From NCBI RefSeq assembly GCF_039529775.1, contig NZ_BAAANL010000003.1:124001-188000 (forward strand): DNA of 64,000 bases. The letters run 5' to 3'. The notes under the pieces are model-generated. The model ran no database searches. It was not told the origin of the DNA and saw only the letters and a program-made list of their open reading frames with translations. The DNA comes from Myceligenerans crystallogenes. Its GTDB lineage: Bacteria > Actinomycetota > Actinomycetes > Actinomycetales > Cellulomonadaceae. The position numbers were made by a program, and so were the translations under genes. This document shows positions 17,573 to 26,473 of the stretch, one piece after another. The stretch's first letter is position 1. The number at the start of each line of letters is the position of its first letter.

Positions 17573-17729
17573 CTTCGAGCCCTTCAGAGTCGATGCGCGC
17601 GCCCGTCGTGCGGCGGACGACGGCGAGCCGGGCGGCTCGTCTTCCGGTACGGACCCTACCGGCCGGGATGCCGGGAATGCAGGATGGCGACGTGACCCGG
17701 AGATGAAGTCCCGGTGGCGGGCGGGCCGC

Positions 17730-18323
17730 TCACTCCTCGGGGGACGCGGGATCCTCCGGCGTGGCCGAGGCCTCGGCGTCCTCGGCGGGGGACGCGGACT
17801 CGCCCGGGGACGCCGAGCCGGACGGCGCCGGCACGTAGTCCGCGTACTCCGGCAGGGCGCCGTCGACCACGGGCAGGGAGAACTCGGTGGCGACGCCGTC
17901 GGCCTCGAGCGTGCTCGGCACGCTCGCGCCCGGGGACGCCGTGACCGTGTCGAGCAGGACCGGCTCGCCCGACTCGCCGCCGAGGTAGAGGGTCTCGCCC
18001 GCGGCGACGTCGAACGTGGCGGGGGCGGCGCCGTCCGGCGACAGCGTGAACGTGACGTCGTCCTGGGTGTCGTTCGTCAGGGCGCCCAGGAGATGGCCCG
18101 GCGCCCCCTCCTCGGCGGAGACCACCATGAGGTTGAGGCCGCGCAGCTTGGTGAAGTCGCTGACCTCCTCGGCGCCCACGGACACCGTCACGCCGTCGGA
18201 CGGCGAGTAGTTCAGGGTGGTCGTCGTGGGGGCGCATGCCGACAGGAGGGCGGCACCCGCCGCGGCGACGGCCGCGACGGCGACGGTGCGGGCGCGCCTG
18301 GGGGCGGTGGTGCGACGGGACAC
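17730..18323 (-). CDS. Putative lipoprotein, unknown function
   Basis: I do not recognise a functional family. The 197-residue product has a twin-Arg-rich start, a hydrophobic signal (about residues 13-28) and a lipobox LLSAC. The middle has a beta-rich look (DDVTFTLSPDG, ETLYLGGESGEPVLL) that resembles periplasmic copper-chaperone-like lipoproteins, and the C-terminal 40 residues are a Ser/Pro/Glu/Ala-rich low-complexity tail. The GTG start has AGGGAG upstream. It lies between the pst cluster and carD, divergent from carD. Confidence 0.65.
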   Translation of the reverse strand: MSRRTTAPRRARTVAVAAVAAAGAALLSACAPTTTTLNYSPSDGVTVSVGAEEVSDFTKLRGLNLMVVSAEEGAPGHLLGALTNDTQDDVTFTLSPDGAAPATFDVAAGETLYLGGESGEPVLLDTVTASPGASVPSTLEADGVATEFSLPVVDGALPEYADYVPAPSGSASPGESASPAEDAEASATPEDPASPEE

Positions 18324-18731
18324 GGTCTACTCCCTGGTGGTCAAGGCTGTGGATCGCCTTCATCCTAATGGGCGCGCGGCCCCCGGGTGCGCCCAGGCGT
18401 GCCCGTCCGGTGCCGGTTTCGCGTGGCGTGCGTCACCGCGCTCCGGGAGGACTCCCGGGGACCGGGTTCCGGGCAACCGTGACGGGATGAACTCAGTGCC
18501 GCAAAAGGGGCGCGTGTCATTCCGGGAACGCCAAAAATTGAGCAAAGAGTGTGTGATCAGATCGATGCGAGGGTGCCGGTTTCATGCCGGGCGCGCGGCC
18601 CGCGAGCCGCGGAAAATACCTGGTGACCTGCGGCGACATGATACCTCATCGCGAGGTCCAACACTTCCGGCAGAGGAAATTGACGAACCGCCGCGTGGTA
18701 ACCTTGTGTCCTGGAAAGGGGACATCTGCAG
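18324..18731. other. Intergenic region between divergent lipoprotein gene and carD
   Basis: This 408-base stretch has no convincing gene. Its half nearest carD is AT-richer than the genes on either side, as expected for a promoter region. The only specific motif I can point to is GGTAACCTTGTG at 18697-18708. Confidence 0.5.
18697..18708 (+). promoter_or_regulatory. Candidate -10 region of carD, shared with a cold-shock gene
   Basis: GGTAACCTTGTG occurs here, 24 bases before the carD start, and again at 63679-63690 upstream of the second cold-shock gene. TAACCT would serve as the -10. TTGACG at 18680 is too close to be a normal -35 for it. Confidence 0.35.
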
Positions 18732-19214
18732 ATGACGTTCACAGTAGGCGAGACGGTTGTCTACCCGCACCACGGCGCGGCCCTGATCGAGGAGGTCAAG
18801 ACCCGCAAGATCCGGGGCGAGGAAAAGATGTACCTCAAGCTCAAGGTCGCCCAGGGCGATCTCACGATCGAGGTCCCGGCAGAGAATGTCGACCTGGTCG
18901 GGGTCCGCGATGTCGTCGGTCAGGAGGGCCTCGAGCGCGTCTTCGAGGTGCTGCGCGCACCTTACACCGAGGAACCCACCAACTGGTCGCGCCGGTACAA
19001 GGCGAACCTGGAGAAGCTGGCGTCGGGCGACGTGATCAAGGTCGCCGAGGTCGTGCGGGACCTGTCCCGCCGCGACGCCGATCGCGGTCTCTCCGCAGGG
19101 GAGAAGCGCATGCTGGCCAAGGCCCGGCAGATCCTGATCTCGGAACTCGCGCTCGCGGAGAAGACCGAGGAGGAGAAGGCCGAGGCCATTCTCGACGAGG
19201 TCCTGGCCGGCTGA
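18732..19214 (+). CDS. carD: RNA polymerase-binding transcription regulator CarD
   Basis: CarD binds the RNA polymerase beta subunit and stabilises open complexes, for example at rRNA promoters. The 160-residue protein has the N-terminal Tudor-like domain (MTFTVGETVVYPHHGAA, about residues 1-60) that contacts polymerase and a helical C-terminal DNA-binding domain with VIKVAEVVRDLSRRD and the conserved basic stretch around LSAGEKRMLAKA. It begins the conserved actinobacterial run carD-ispD-ispF-cysS-rlmB. Spacing to ispD is 41 bases. Confidence 0.96.
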   Translation: MTFTVGETVVYPHHGAALIEEVKTRKIRGEEKMYLKLKVAQGDLTIEVPAENVDLVGVRDVVGQEGLERVFEVLRAPYTEEPTNWSRRYKANLEKLASGDVIKVAEVVRDLSRRDADRGLSAGEKRMLAKARQILISELALAEKTEEEKAEAILDEVLAG

Positions 19215-19255
19215 GCGCTCCGGCGCAGCCGTCCCCGCCAGCGGGGCCATGAGAC

Positions 19256-19969
19256 ATGACCACGCTCGCGATTCTCACCGCCGCCGGCTCCGGCGCCCGC
19301 CTCGGCCGTGATCTTCCCAAGGCGCTCGTCGACCTCGGCGGCTCCCCTCTCGTCCTGCACGCCGCGCGCCGCCTCGTCGGCTCGGGTGTGGTGGACGCAC
19401 TGATCGTCACCGCACCCGACGGCCTGCGGGACGTCGTCTCCGATCTCCTGGCCGCCGATGATCGCATCACCGTCCCTGTCACGGTGGTCGGCGGCGGCCC
19501 CACCCGGCAGGCGTCGGTCGCCGCGGGTCTCGAGGCGGCGCACGCCCGCCATGACGTCGTTCTCGTGCACGACGCCGCCCGCCCCCTCATCCCCGCCGAC
19601 CTCGTGCAGCGGGTGGTCAAGGCGGTGCGGGCGGGGCACGGCGCCGTCGTCCCCGGGCTTCCCGTGACGGACACCGTCAAGCAGGTGACCCCCGGCGGCG
19701 ACGTCGAGCCCGTGGTCGCCACCCCCGACCGGTCCGTGCTCCGCGCGGTCCAGACACCGCAGGGTTTCGCGCGCGAGCTCCTGGTCCGCGCGCACGAGGC
19801 GGGGCGGGAGCGCGCCGTCTCGGAGGACCTCGCCGCGACCGACGACGCCGGGCTCGTGGAGGCCCTGGGCGAGCCGGTCCACATCGTCCCCGGCGACGCC
19901 GCGGCCGCGAAGATCACCACGGAGCGGGACCTGCGCCTCGCGGAGCTCGAGCTGGAGGGGCGCGCATGA
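19256..19969 (+). CDS. ispD: 2-C-methyl-D-erythritol 4-phosphate cytidylyltransferase
   Basis: It makes CDP-methylerythritol from MEP and CTP in the non-mevalonate isoprenoid pathway. The 237-residue protein has the nucleotide-binding start ILTAAGSGARLGRDLPKAL with the conserved Lys, VVGGGPTRQASVAAGL, and the metal/substrate site VLVHDAARPLIPADLV. QTPQGFARELL and ERDLRLAELEL close the domain. It overlaps ispF by four bases (ATGA), so the two enzymes are translationally coupled. Confidence 0.95.
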   Translation: MTTLAILTAAGSGARLGRDLPKALVDLGGSPLVLHAARRLVGSGVVDALIVTAPDGLRDVVSDLLAADDRITVPVTVVGGGPTRQASVAAGLEAAHARHDVVLVHDAARPLIPADLVQRVVKAVRAGHGAVVPGLPVTDTVKQVTPGGDVEPVVATPDRSVLRAVQTPQGFARELLVRAHEAGRERAVSEDLAATDDAGLVEALGEPVHIVPGDAAAAKITTERDLRLAELELEGRA

Positions 19970-20553
19970 CCGGCGCCGTCCCCTACCCGCTGCCGCGTAC
20001 CGGCATCGGGACGGACGTGCACGCCTTCGCGCCGGAGGGTTCCGGGCGCGAGCTGTGGCTCGGCGGCCTGCACTGGCCGGGGGAGCGCGGGCTCGCCGGG
20101 CACTCCGACGCCGACGTCGCGGCCCACGCCGCGGCCGACGCGCTCTTCGCCGCGGCGGGCCTCGGCGACCTCGGGTCGAACTTCGGCACCAGCGCGCCGG
20201 AGTGGTCCGGCGCCTCGGGAACGCGCTTGCTGGGCGAAGCCGCTAGGCGAGTTCGGGCGGCAGGGTTCACCATAGGGAACGTGTCCGTCCAGGTGATAGG
20301 AAATCGTCCGAAGATCGGCCCCCGGCGCGCCGAGGCCGTCGCCGCGCTCTCGGCTGCCGCGGGAGCGCCCGTGAGCCTGTCGGCGACGACGACGGACGGG
20401 CTCGGTCTCACCGGACGCGGCGAAGGAGTCGCCGCGATCGCCACGGCACTGATCGTTGCCCAGCCTTCCCCGCCGGCGTCGGCAGCGGACGGGCCCCGGT
20501 CCGCCGTGGCTTCATCCGCCTCGCCCCCAGCGGCTCTCGACGAGGAGAACTGA
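19966..20553 (+). CDS. ispF: 2-C-methyl-D-erythritol 2,4-cyclodiphosphate synthase
   Basis: It cyclises CDP-ME 2-phosphate to MEcPP. The 195-residue protein is longer than the usual 160 because of a Ser/Ala/Pro-rich tail of about 35 residues after the core end (VAAIATALIVAQ). Zinc ligands are present in GTDVHAF (Asp, His) and in HSDADVAAHAAADALF (second His). ATTTDGLGLTGRGEG is the CMP-binding signature. IspE is not adjacent. Its stop overlaps the start of the tetR-type gene by one base, suggesting the inserted genes are read from the same transcript. Confidence 0.94.
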   Translation: MTGAVPYPLPRTGIGTDVHAFAPEGSGRELWLGGLHWPGERGLAGHSDADVAAHAAADALFAAAGLGDLGSNFGTSAPEWSGASGTRLLGEAARRVRAAGFTIGNVSVQVIGNRPKIGPRRAEAVAALSAAAGAPVSLSATTTDGLGLTGRGEGVAAIATALIVAQPSPPASAADGPRSAVASSASPPAALDEEN

Positions 20554-21179
20554 TGTCAGATTCGCGTGGGTCACGACGAAGAACGCTCGACGAGCGTCGC
20601 CAGGAGATCGTCGAGGCGGGCCTTCGCGTCGCGCTTCGTGAGGGCGTGGAGTCCGTCTCCGTGCGCGCGGTGGCGCAGGAGGCCGAGATCTCGCTCGGCA
20701 CGGTCCACTACTGCTTCGAGGACAAGGCGGAGATGCTGCGCGCGATGGGGCGTGCGATCGCGCTCACCGCGTCCGAGCCCGCGCTCGCCGCGCTGGACCA
20801 GGGCCACGATCCGGAGACCCTGGTGGAGGCGGCCGCGACCTCGCTGCTCGACGGTCTCAAGCAGAACCAGCACATGCGCCTGCTGACCTTCGAGTTCGCA
20901 CTGGCGGGCGTGCGCAACCGGGTGCTGCGCGAGGTGGCGCAGGGGCACCTGGACCAGAGCTACCGGATGACCAAGGAGTACCTCAACCGGCTGGCGGACC
21001 GCGCCGCTTCCCGGTTCTCGGTGGACATCGACTTCCTGTCGCGGTTCGTGGCCCAGCAGATCGACGGGATCGAGATCGGCTGGCTGGTGGACCGCGACGA
21101 CGTCGTCGCCCAGCGGGCCTTCGACGAGCTCGCGCGCCTGGTGCTGAGCTACATGGTCCCGGCGTTCGACCGGAAATGA
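20553..21179 (+). CDS. TetR/BetI-like transcription regulator
   Basis: The 208-residue protein has an N-terminal TetR helix-turn-helix (about residues 12-58: RQEIVEAGLRVALREG, VSVRAVAQEAEISLGTVHYCF, DKAEMLRAM), followed by an all-helical ligand domain with no motif that names the ligand. It overlaps ispF by one base and precedes an FAD-dependent oxidase and a PLP-fold enzyme, which are the natural candidates for its targets. No clear palindromic operator is visible in the 48 bases before the oxidase. Confidence 0.88.
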   Translation: MSDSRGSRRRTLDERRQEIVEAGLRVALREGVESVSVRAVAQEAEISLGTVHYCFEDKAEMLRAMGRAIALTASEPALAALDQGHDPETLVEAAATSLLDGLKQNQHMRLLTFEFALAGVRNRVLREVAQGHLDQSYRMTKEYLNRLADRAASRFSVDIDFLSRFVAQQIDGIEIGWLVDRDDVVAQRAFDELARLVLSYMVPAFDRK

Positions 21180-21227
21180 CCCGCGCGGGCTCTGTCGTGC
21201 ACCGGCTGGGCATGGCATAGTGCCCGG

Positions 21228-22586
21228 GTGTCCGACGTCGTGCATGAAACACCCTCCTACCAGCCGCTGATCTGGAGCAACTGGGCCCGGACCGCGTCCT
21301 GCAGCCCTGCCGGGCGCGCCGCGCCGGGGTCCGAGGCGGAGCTCGCCGATGTCGTCGCCCGCTCGGCCGCCGCGGGGCGGTCCGTGCGGGCCGCGGGCGG
21401 CGGGCACTCGTTCACCCCGGCGGCGACGACGTCGGGCGTGCTGCTGAGCCTGGACCGCCTCGACGCGCTCGAACGCGTCGAGCCGCTGCCGGGCACGGGG
21501 AACGCGCTCGTCACGGTCGGCGCCGGGATCCGGCTGCACCAGCTCAACCGGCTGCTCGCCGGGCGCGGGCTGGCCCTGGAGAACCTCGGCGACATCGACC
21601 GGCAGTCGATCGCCGGCGCCATCTCCACGGGCACGCACGGCACGGGCGCGGGGTTCGGCGGGCTCGCCGCGCAGGTGCGCGGCCTGCGCGTCGTCGGCAC
21701 GGACGGCGCGGTGCACGACGTCGGCCCGGGCGACCCGCTGTTCGAGGCGTCGCGGCTCGGGCTGGGGACCACAGGGATCATCGCCGCGGTGACCCTGGAG
21801 GCCGTGCCCGCCTACGACCTGCTGGCCGAGGAGCGGCCCGCGCCGCTGGCCGAGGTGCTGGAGTCGCTCGACGGGCCGGACGGCGTCGTCGCCACGAGCG
21901 ATCACTTCGAGTTCTACTTCTTCCCCGCCACCGGCCGGGCGCTCACGCTGCGCAACACGCGGGTGGCGCCCGGCGCGCCCGGACGGCTGGAGCGCGCGGG
22001 GCGCGCCGCGCGGTCCTTCCTCGACGAGGAGGTGCTGTCCAACGGGGCGTTCGAGGCGCTCAACCAGGTGGCGACCGCGTTCGGGTCCCTGACGCCCCGG
22101 CTCAACGCCGTCTCGGCGCGCGCCCTGTCCCCGCGGACCTATCAGGCGCCGTCGCACCAGGTGTTCTGCACGCGGCGGCGGGTGCGGTTCCGGGAGATGG
22201 AGTACGCGATCCCGCGCGAGCTGGCGGGCGAGGTCGTGGCGGAGGTGGACGCCTGGCTGCGCCGGTCCGGCGAGAACGTGCCGTTCCCGGTCGAGGTGCG
22301 GTTCACGGCGCCCGACGACGTCTGGTTGTCCACGGCGTACCGGCGCGAGACGGCCTACGTGGCGGTGCACCAGTACTGGCGCCTGCCGTACTCGCGGTAC
22401 TTCGAGGCGGCCGAGCGGATCTTCGTGACGGCCGGCGGGAGGCCACACTGGGGGAAGCTGCACACGCGCGACGCCGACGACCTCGCACCGCTCTACCCGC
22501 GGTTCGACGACGCCGCCCGGGTGCGGCTCGAACACGATCCGGAGGGCGTCCTCATGAACCGCTACACGCGCAAGGTCCTCGGCTGA
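21228..22586 (+). CDS. FAD-binding D-arabinono-1,4-lactone oxidase-type protein
   Basis: The 452-residue protein has the PP-loop FAD domain with AGGGHSFTPAATT (the His is the usual covalent FAD site in this group), DIDRQSIAGAISTGTHGTG, and a C-terminal ALO domain with HWGKLHTRD near residue 405. Family members oxidise sugar lactones or alditols with O2 and make H2O2. The GTG start has CATAGT six bases upstream. It overlaps the next gene by one base. In other actinobacteria, from memory, this oxidase is also found beside an alanine-racemase-like gene, so the pair may be a functional unit. Confidence 0.88.
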   Translation: MSDVVHETPSYQPLIWSNWARTASCSPAGRAAPGSEAELADVVARSAAAGRSVRAAGGGHSFTPAATTSGVLLSLDRLDALERVEPLPGTGNALVTVGAGIRLHQLNRLLAGRGLALENLGDIDRQSIAGAISTGTHGTGAGFGGLAAQVRGLRVVGTDGAVHDVGPGDPLFEASRLGLGTTGIIAAVTLEAVPAYDLLAEERPAPLAEVLESLDGPDGVVATSDHFEFYFFPATGRALTLRNTRVAPGAPGRLERAGRAARSFLDEEVLSNGAFEALNQVATAFGSLTPRLNAVSARALSPRTYQAPSHQVFCTRRRVRFREMEYAIPRELAGEVVAEVDAWLRRSGENVPFPVEVRFTAPDDVWLSTAYRRETAYVAVHQYWRLPYSRYFEAAERIFVTAGGRPHWGKLHTRDADDLAPLYPRFDDAARVRLEHDPEGVLMNRYTRKVLG

Positions 22587-23833
22587 TGGGGCCGGCGGGC
22601 GGGGGCCTGGCCACTCGGCTCACCGCGGCGACCGCCGGGATACCGGGGCCGGTCGCCGTCGTCGACCTCGACCGGTTCGACGCGAACGCGCGCGACCTGC
22701 TGGCGCGGGCCGGGGGCGTGCCCGTGCGGCTGGCGACCAAGTCGGTGCGGGTGCGTGCGCTCGCGGAGAGGGCGCTCGGGGCCGGTTTCTCCGGGGTGAT
22801 GGCGTACTCGGTGCGGGAGGCGCTGTGGCTCGCGTCCCGCGGGTTCGACGACGTGCTGGTGGGCTACCCGAGCGTGGACCGCGGGGCGATCGCGGAGCTC
22901 GCCGCGGATCCGGCGGCCCGGCGGGCGGTCACGCTGATGATCGACTCGGCGGCTCACGTCGTGCTGATCGCCGGGGCGATGGCCGCGGCCGGGACGCCGG
23001 CGGACGCGGCCGTCCCGGGTGGGGACGGGGGACCGGCGGCGGGAGCGCCCGCCGCCCCCGTGCGGGTGTGCCTCGACGTGGACGCGAGCCTGCGGGCCGG
23101 GCCGGTGCATCTCGGGGTACGGCGGTCGCCGCTGCGGACGGCCGACGACGTCGGGCGGCTGGCCGGCGTCGTGGCGCGGGCGCCCGGGCTCCGGCTGCGC
23201 GGGCTGATGTTCTACGAGGCGCAGGTCGCCGGGCTGCCCGACGCGAGCCCCGCGGTGCGGGTGGTGAAGAGGCTGTCGGTGCGGGACCTGGACCGCCGTC
23301 GTCCCGAGATGATCGCGGCGGCCCGTGACGTCGTCGGGCCTGACCTGGAGCTGGTGAACTCCGGCGGGACGGGGTCGCTGGAGACGTCGTCGGCCGGGCC
23401 CGGGGTCACGGAGGTGACGGCGGGATCGGGGCTCTTCGTGCCCGGCCTGTTCGACGGGTACCGCGCGTTCCGGCCGCGCCCGTCGGCGTTCTTCGGCCTC
23501 GACGTCGTCCGCGAACCCGCGCCCGGCTGGGTGACCGCGTACTCCGGCGGCTACATCGCCTCGGGACCGCACTCGGCCGCGCGGCAGCCGCGCGTCGTGA
23601 CGCCCGGCTGGGCGCTCTCGGGCCGGGAGGGCGCCGGAGAGGTGCAGACGCCGCTGCGGGCCGGCCGGCGTCGTCCGGCGGCGCGGCCGCTGCGCACGGG
23701 GGACCGCGCCTGGTTCCGCCACGCCAAGGCCGGCGAGCTCATGGAGCGCTTCGACGAGGTCCAGCTGCTCCGGGGCGACGAGATCGTCGGGACCGTCCCG
23801 ACCTACCGGGGTGAGGGGCGGAACTTCGGCTGA
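22586..23833 (+). CDS. Alanine racemase N-terminal domain protein (amino acid deaminase/aldolase type)
   Basis: The 415-residue protein is a fold-type III PLP enzyme related to D-threonine aldolase and D-serine dehydratase. The PLP lysine lies in VPVRLATKSVRVRAL (about residue 52). DLDRFDANARDLL starts the barrel, and the C-terminal beta domain includes a possible metal or cofactor site WFRHAKAGELMERFDEV. Substrate is not evident. Its ATG overlaps the stop of the lactone oxidase. An Ala/Gly/Pro-rich insert (about residues 133-155) is likely a surface loop. Confidence 0.8.
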   Translation: MGPAGGGLATRLTAATAGIPGPVAVVDLDRFDANARDLLARAGGVPVRLATKSVRVRALAERALGAGFSGVMAYSVREALWLASRGFDDVLVGYPSVDRGAIAELAADPAARRAVTLMIDSAAHVVLIAGAMAAAGTPADAAVPGGDGGPAAGAPAAPVRVCLDVDASLRAGPVHLGVRRSPLRTADDVGRLAGVVARAPGLRLRGLMFYEAQVAGLPDASPAVRVVKRLSVRDLDRRRPEMIAAARDVVGPDLELVNSGGTGSLETSSAGPGVTEVTAGSGLFVPGLFDGYRAFRPRPSAFFGLDVVREPAPGWVTAYSGGYIASGPHSAARQPRVVTPGWALSGREGAGEVQTPLRAGRRRPAARPLRTGDRAWFRHAKAGELMERFDEVQLLRGDEIVGTVPTYRGEGRNFG

Positions 23834-23880
23834 TCCGGCGGGCTGTGGATAACTCCGGGCCCTGCGGCGGGGGGCGCCGG

Positions 23881-23893
23881 TAGGCTGGTGAGG
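23881..23893 (+). promoter_or_regulatory. Candidate -10 of a leaderless cysS promoter
   Basis: TAGGCT (23881-23886), six bases, then GTG 23893. This suggests cysS has its own promoter and is not only read from the tetR-oxidase-racemase transcript. Confidence 0.45.
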
Positions 23894-25326
23894 TGAACAT
23901 TCGGTTGTACGACACGGCGACCCGGGAAGTGCGAGACTTCCGCCCCATCACTCCGGGTGAGGTCGGGATCTACCTGTGTGGTGCGACCGTGCAGAGCGCC
24001 CCGCATGTCGGGCATCTCCGGCCGGCCGTGGCGTTCGACGTGCTGCGGCGCTGGCTCACGCGGCAGGGGCTGCGGGTCTCGCTGATCCGCAACGTGACCG
24101 ACATCGACGACAAGATCCTCGCCAAGGCCGCCGCGGCCGGGGTCGAGTGGTGGGCGCACGCCGCCACCTACGAGCGGGTGTTCACCGCGGCGTACGACGC
24201 GCTCGGGGTGCTGCCGCCGACCTACGAGCCGCGGGCGACCGGGCATGTGCCCGAGATGATCGTGCTGATGCGCACGCTGATCGACAAGGGTCACGCGTAT
24301 GCCACCACCGAGGGCAACGTCTGGTTCGACGTGCGGTCGTGGCCCGCGTACGGCGAGCTGACGCGGCAGAAGCCCGACGATCTCGGGGTCGAGGACGACG
24401 ACGTGCCGCCGGCCGACGCGGACGCCGTGGCCGTCCAGAAGCGTGACCCGCACGACTTCGCGCTGTGGAAGGCGCCGCGCCCGGGCGAGCCGGAGACCGC
24501 CTCGTGGGAGACGCCGTGGGGCCGCGGGCGGCCGGGCTGGCACCTCGAGTGCTCGGCGATGGCGCGCCGGTACCTCGGCGCGGAGTTCGACATCCACGGC
24601 GGCGGCCTGGACCTGCGGTTCCCGCACCACGAGAACGAGCAGGCGCAGTCCCGGGCCGCGGGCGACGGGTTCGCCCGGACCTGGATGCACACCGCCTGGG
24701 TGACCCAGCAGGGCACGAAGATGTCGAAGTCGCTGGGCAACGGGCTGCTCGTGAGCGAGCTGCTGGCCCAGGCCCCGGCTCCCGTGGTCCGCTACACGCT
24801 CGCCTCGGCGCAGTACCGGTCCATGATCGACTGGGCGGCGGACACGCTCGACGAGGCGCAGGCCACGTGGGAGCGGCTGACCGGGTTCGTCACGCGGGCG
24901 AGCGAGGCTGTCGGGGAGGTCCCGGCGGACGAGATCGCCAAGGCCGACGTGCCGGAGGCGTTCGCGGACGCCATGAACGACGACCTGAACACGCCGGCCG
25001 CGCTCGCCGTCGTGCACGAGCACCTGCGGGCCGGGAACAGCGCGCTCGCCGCGGGAGATCACAGTGCCACGCGTGCCGGGCTGGTCGCGGTCCGTGCGAT
25101 GCTTGACGTGCTCGGGCTGGACCCGGCAGATCCGCAGTGGGCCGCGCCCGCCGGTGACCGGCACGCCGCCGCACTCGACGCGCTGGTCAGGGCCGAGCTG
25201 GAGGCGCGCGTCGCGGCCCGGGCCGCGAAGGACTGGGCGGCCGCCGACGCGATCCGGAACCGGCTCACCGCCGCGGGGATCGAGGTACAGGACTCCGCGG
25301 ACGGCGCACGCTGGACGCTCGCCTGA
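23893..25326 (+). CDS. cysS: Cysteinyl-tRNA synthetase
   Basis: It charges tRNA-Cys. The 477-residue class I synthetase has the HIGH-type motif PHVGHLR (about residue 38), a zinc site starting with the Cys in LCGATV and continuing with HLECSAM and HHENEQAQS, and the KMSKSLGN motif (about residue 277). The C-terminal helical anticodon domain ends ADAIRNRLTAAGIEVQD. It belongs to the carD-ispD-ispF-cysS-rlmB block, here separated from ispF by three inserted genes. Confidence 0.96.
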   Translation: MNIRLYDTATREVRDFRPITPGEVGIYLCGATVQSAPHVGHLRPAVAFDVLRRWLTRQGLRVSLIRNVTDIDDKILAKAAAAGVEWWAHAATYERVFTAAYDALGVLPPTYEPRATGHVPEMIVLMRTLIDKGHAYATTEGNVWFDVRSWPAYGELTRQKPDDLGVEDDDVPPADADAVAVQKRDPHDFALWKAPRPGEPETASWETPWGRGRPGWHLECSAMARRYLGAEFDIHGGGLDLRFPHHENEQAQSRAAGDGFARTWMHTAWVTQQGTKMSKSLGNGLLVSELLAQAPAPVVRYTLASAQYRSMIDWAADTLDEAQATWERLTGFVTRASEAVGEVPADEIAKADVPEAFADAMNDDLNTPAALAVVHEHLRAGNSALAAGDHSATRAGLVAVRAMLDVLGLDPADPQWAAPAGDRHAAALDALVRAELEARVAARAAKDWAAADAIRNRLTAAGIEVQDSADGARWTLA

Positions 25327-25410
25327 CAGCATGGACGGCACGTCCTGAACGACAGATCCGGGGAACCGGTCGATGCATGATGCCGCGGCAGCGGCCGGAA
25401 GGAAGACACC

Positions 25411-26394
25411 ATGGCAGGGAACTCGGAGCGTCGCGGCGCGACGCGGAAGCCAGGCACCAAGAAGGGCCCGCAGATCGGCAGCGGCGGGCAGAGCCGCCGG
25501 GCGCTGCGGGGCAAGGGGCCGACGCCCAAGGCGGAGGACCGTGTCTACCACGTGGCCCACAAGCGGAAGGTCGCCGCGGAGAAGCGCGCCGCGACCGAGC
25601 GGGTGCCCGGCGGGCGCGGCCCGGTGTCCAAGTCGCGCCGGCGTGGAGACGCGACGGAGATCGTGGCCGGGCGCAACGCCGTCCTCGAGGCGCTGCGCGC
25701 CCAGATGCCGGTGAACTGCGTCTACATCGCCTCCAAGCTGGACGCCGACGACCGCACGGAGGAGATCTTCCAGCTCGCGGCCGCCCGGTCCCTCAAGTTC
25801 GTCGAGGGCTCCAAGCTGGAGCTCGACCGGCTGACCGACAACGCGGTGCACCAGGGCGTCGCGATCCAGGTGCCGCCGTACGTGTACGCGGACTCCGACG
25901 ACCTGCTCGACGCCGCCGCGGCCGCCGGCGAGCAGCCGCTGATCGTGGCGCTGGACGGCGTGACGGACCCGCGCAACCTCGGCGCCGTGCTGCGCTCGGC
26001 GGGTGCCTTCGGGGCCCACGGCGTGCTGGTGCCCGAGCGCCGCGCGGCGGGCATGACGGCGTCGGCCTGGAAGGTCTCCGCCGGTGCGGCTGCGCGCGTC
26101 CCGGTGGCGCGCGCGACGAACCTCACGCGCGAGCTGGAGGCGCTGAAGAAGGCGGGCTGCTTCATCGTCGGGCTCGACGCCGGCGGCGACACCGAGGTCA
26201 GCGAGGTCGCGTTCGCGACCGACCCGCTGGTCCTCGTGATCGGGTCCGAGGGCAAGGGCCTGTCGAGGCTCGTGCGCGAGGCGTGCGACGCCGTCGCCTC
26301 GATCCCGATCGCGGCCACCACGGAGTCCCTGAACGCGGCGGTAGCGGGCGGCATAGCCCTCTACGAGGTCTCGAAGCAGCGCCGCGGCGCCTGA
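25411..26394 (+). CDS. rlmB: 23S rRNA (guanosine(2251)-2'-O)-methyltransferase RlmB (TrmH family)
   Basis: It methylates the ribose of G2251 in 23S rRNA. The 327-residue protein has a very basic N-terminal extension (about residues 1-75), a substrate-binding domain starting EIVAGRNAVLEALRA, and the SPOUT knot with DPRNLGAVLRSAGAFGAHG, VIGSEGKGLSRLVRE and SLNAAVAGGIALYE. GGAAGG precedes the ATG. Its stop is 12 bases before a palindromic repeat that separates it from a convergent gene. Confidence 0.94.
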   Translation: MAGNSERRGATRKPGTKKGPQIGSGGQSRRALRGKGPTPKAEDRVYHVAHKRKVAAEKRAATERVPGGRGPVSKSRRRGDATEIVAGRNAVLEALRAQMPVNCVYIASKLDADDRTEEIFQLAAARSLKFVEGSKLELDRLTDNAVHQGVAIQVPPYVYADSDDLLDAAAAAGEQPLIVALDGVTDPRNLGAVLRSAGAFGAHGVLVPERRAAGMTASAWKVSAGAAARVPVARATNLTRELEALKKAGCFIVGLDAGGDTEVSEVAFATDPLVLVIGSEGKGLSRLVREACDAVASIPIAATTESLNAAVAGGIALYEVSKQRRGA

Positions 26395-26405
26395 CGGCTC
26401 GCGAG

Positions 26406-26453
26406 CATGTCATCTCGGTTGATGGTGGCGCTTCCATCGACCGAGATGACATG
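26406..26453. repeat. Dispersed palindromic element, copy A (possible bidirectional terminator)
   Basis: CATGTCATCTCGGTTGATGG (26406-26425) pairs with 26434-26453 at 19 of 20 positions around the loop TGGCGCTT. A closely similar element in the opposite orientation is at 61047-61094. Here it lies between convergent rlmB and the DUF4032 gene. Neither copy has a U-tract. Confidence 0.8.
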
Positions 26454-26473
26454 GTCGGCGTCTGCCGGGTGGA

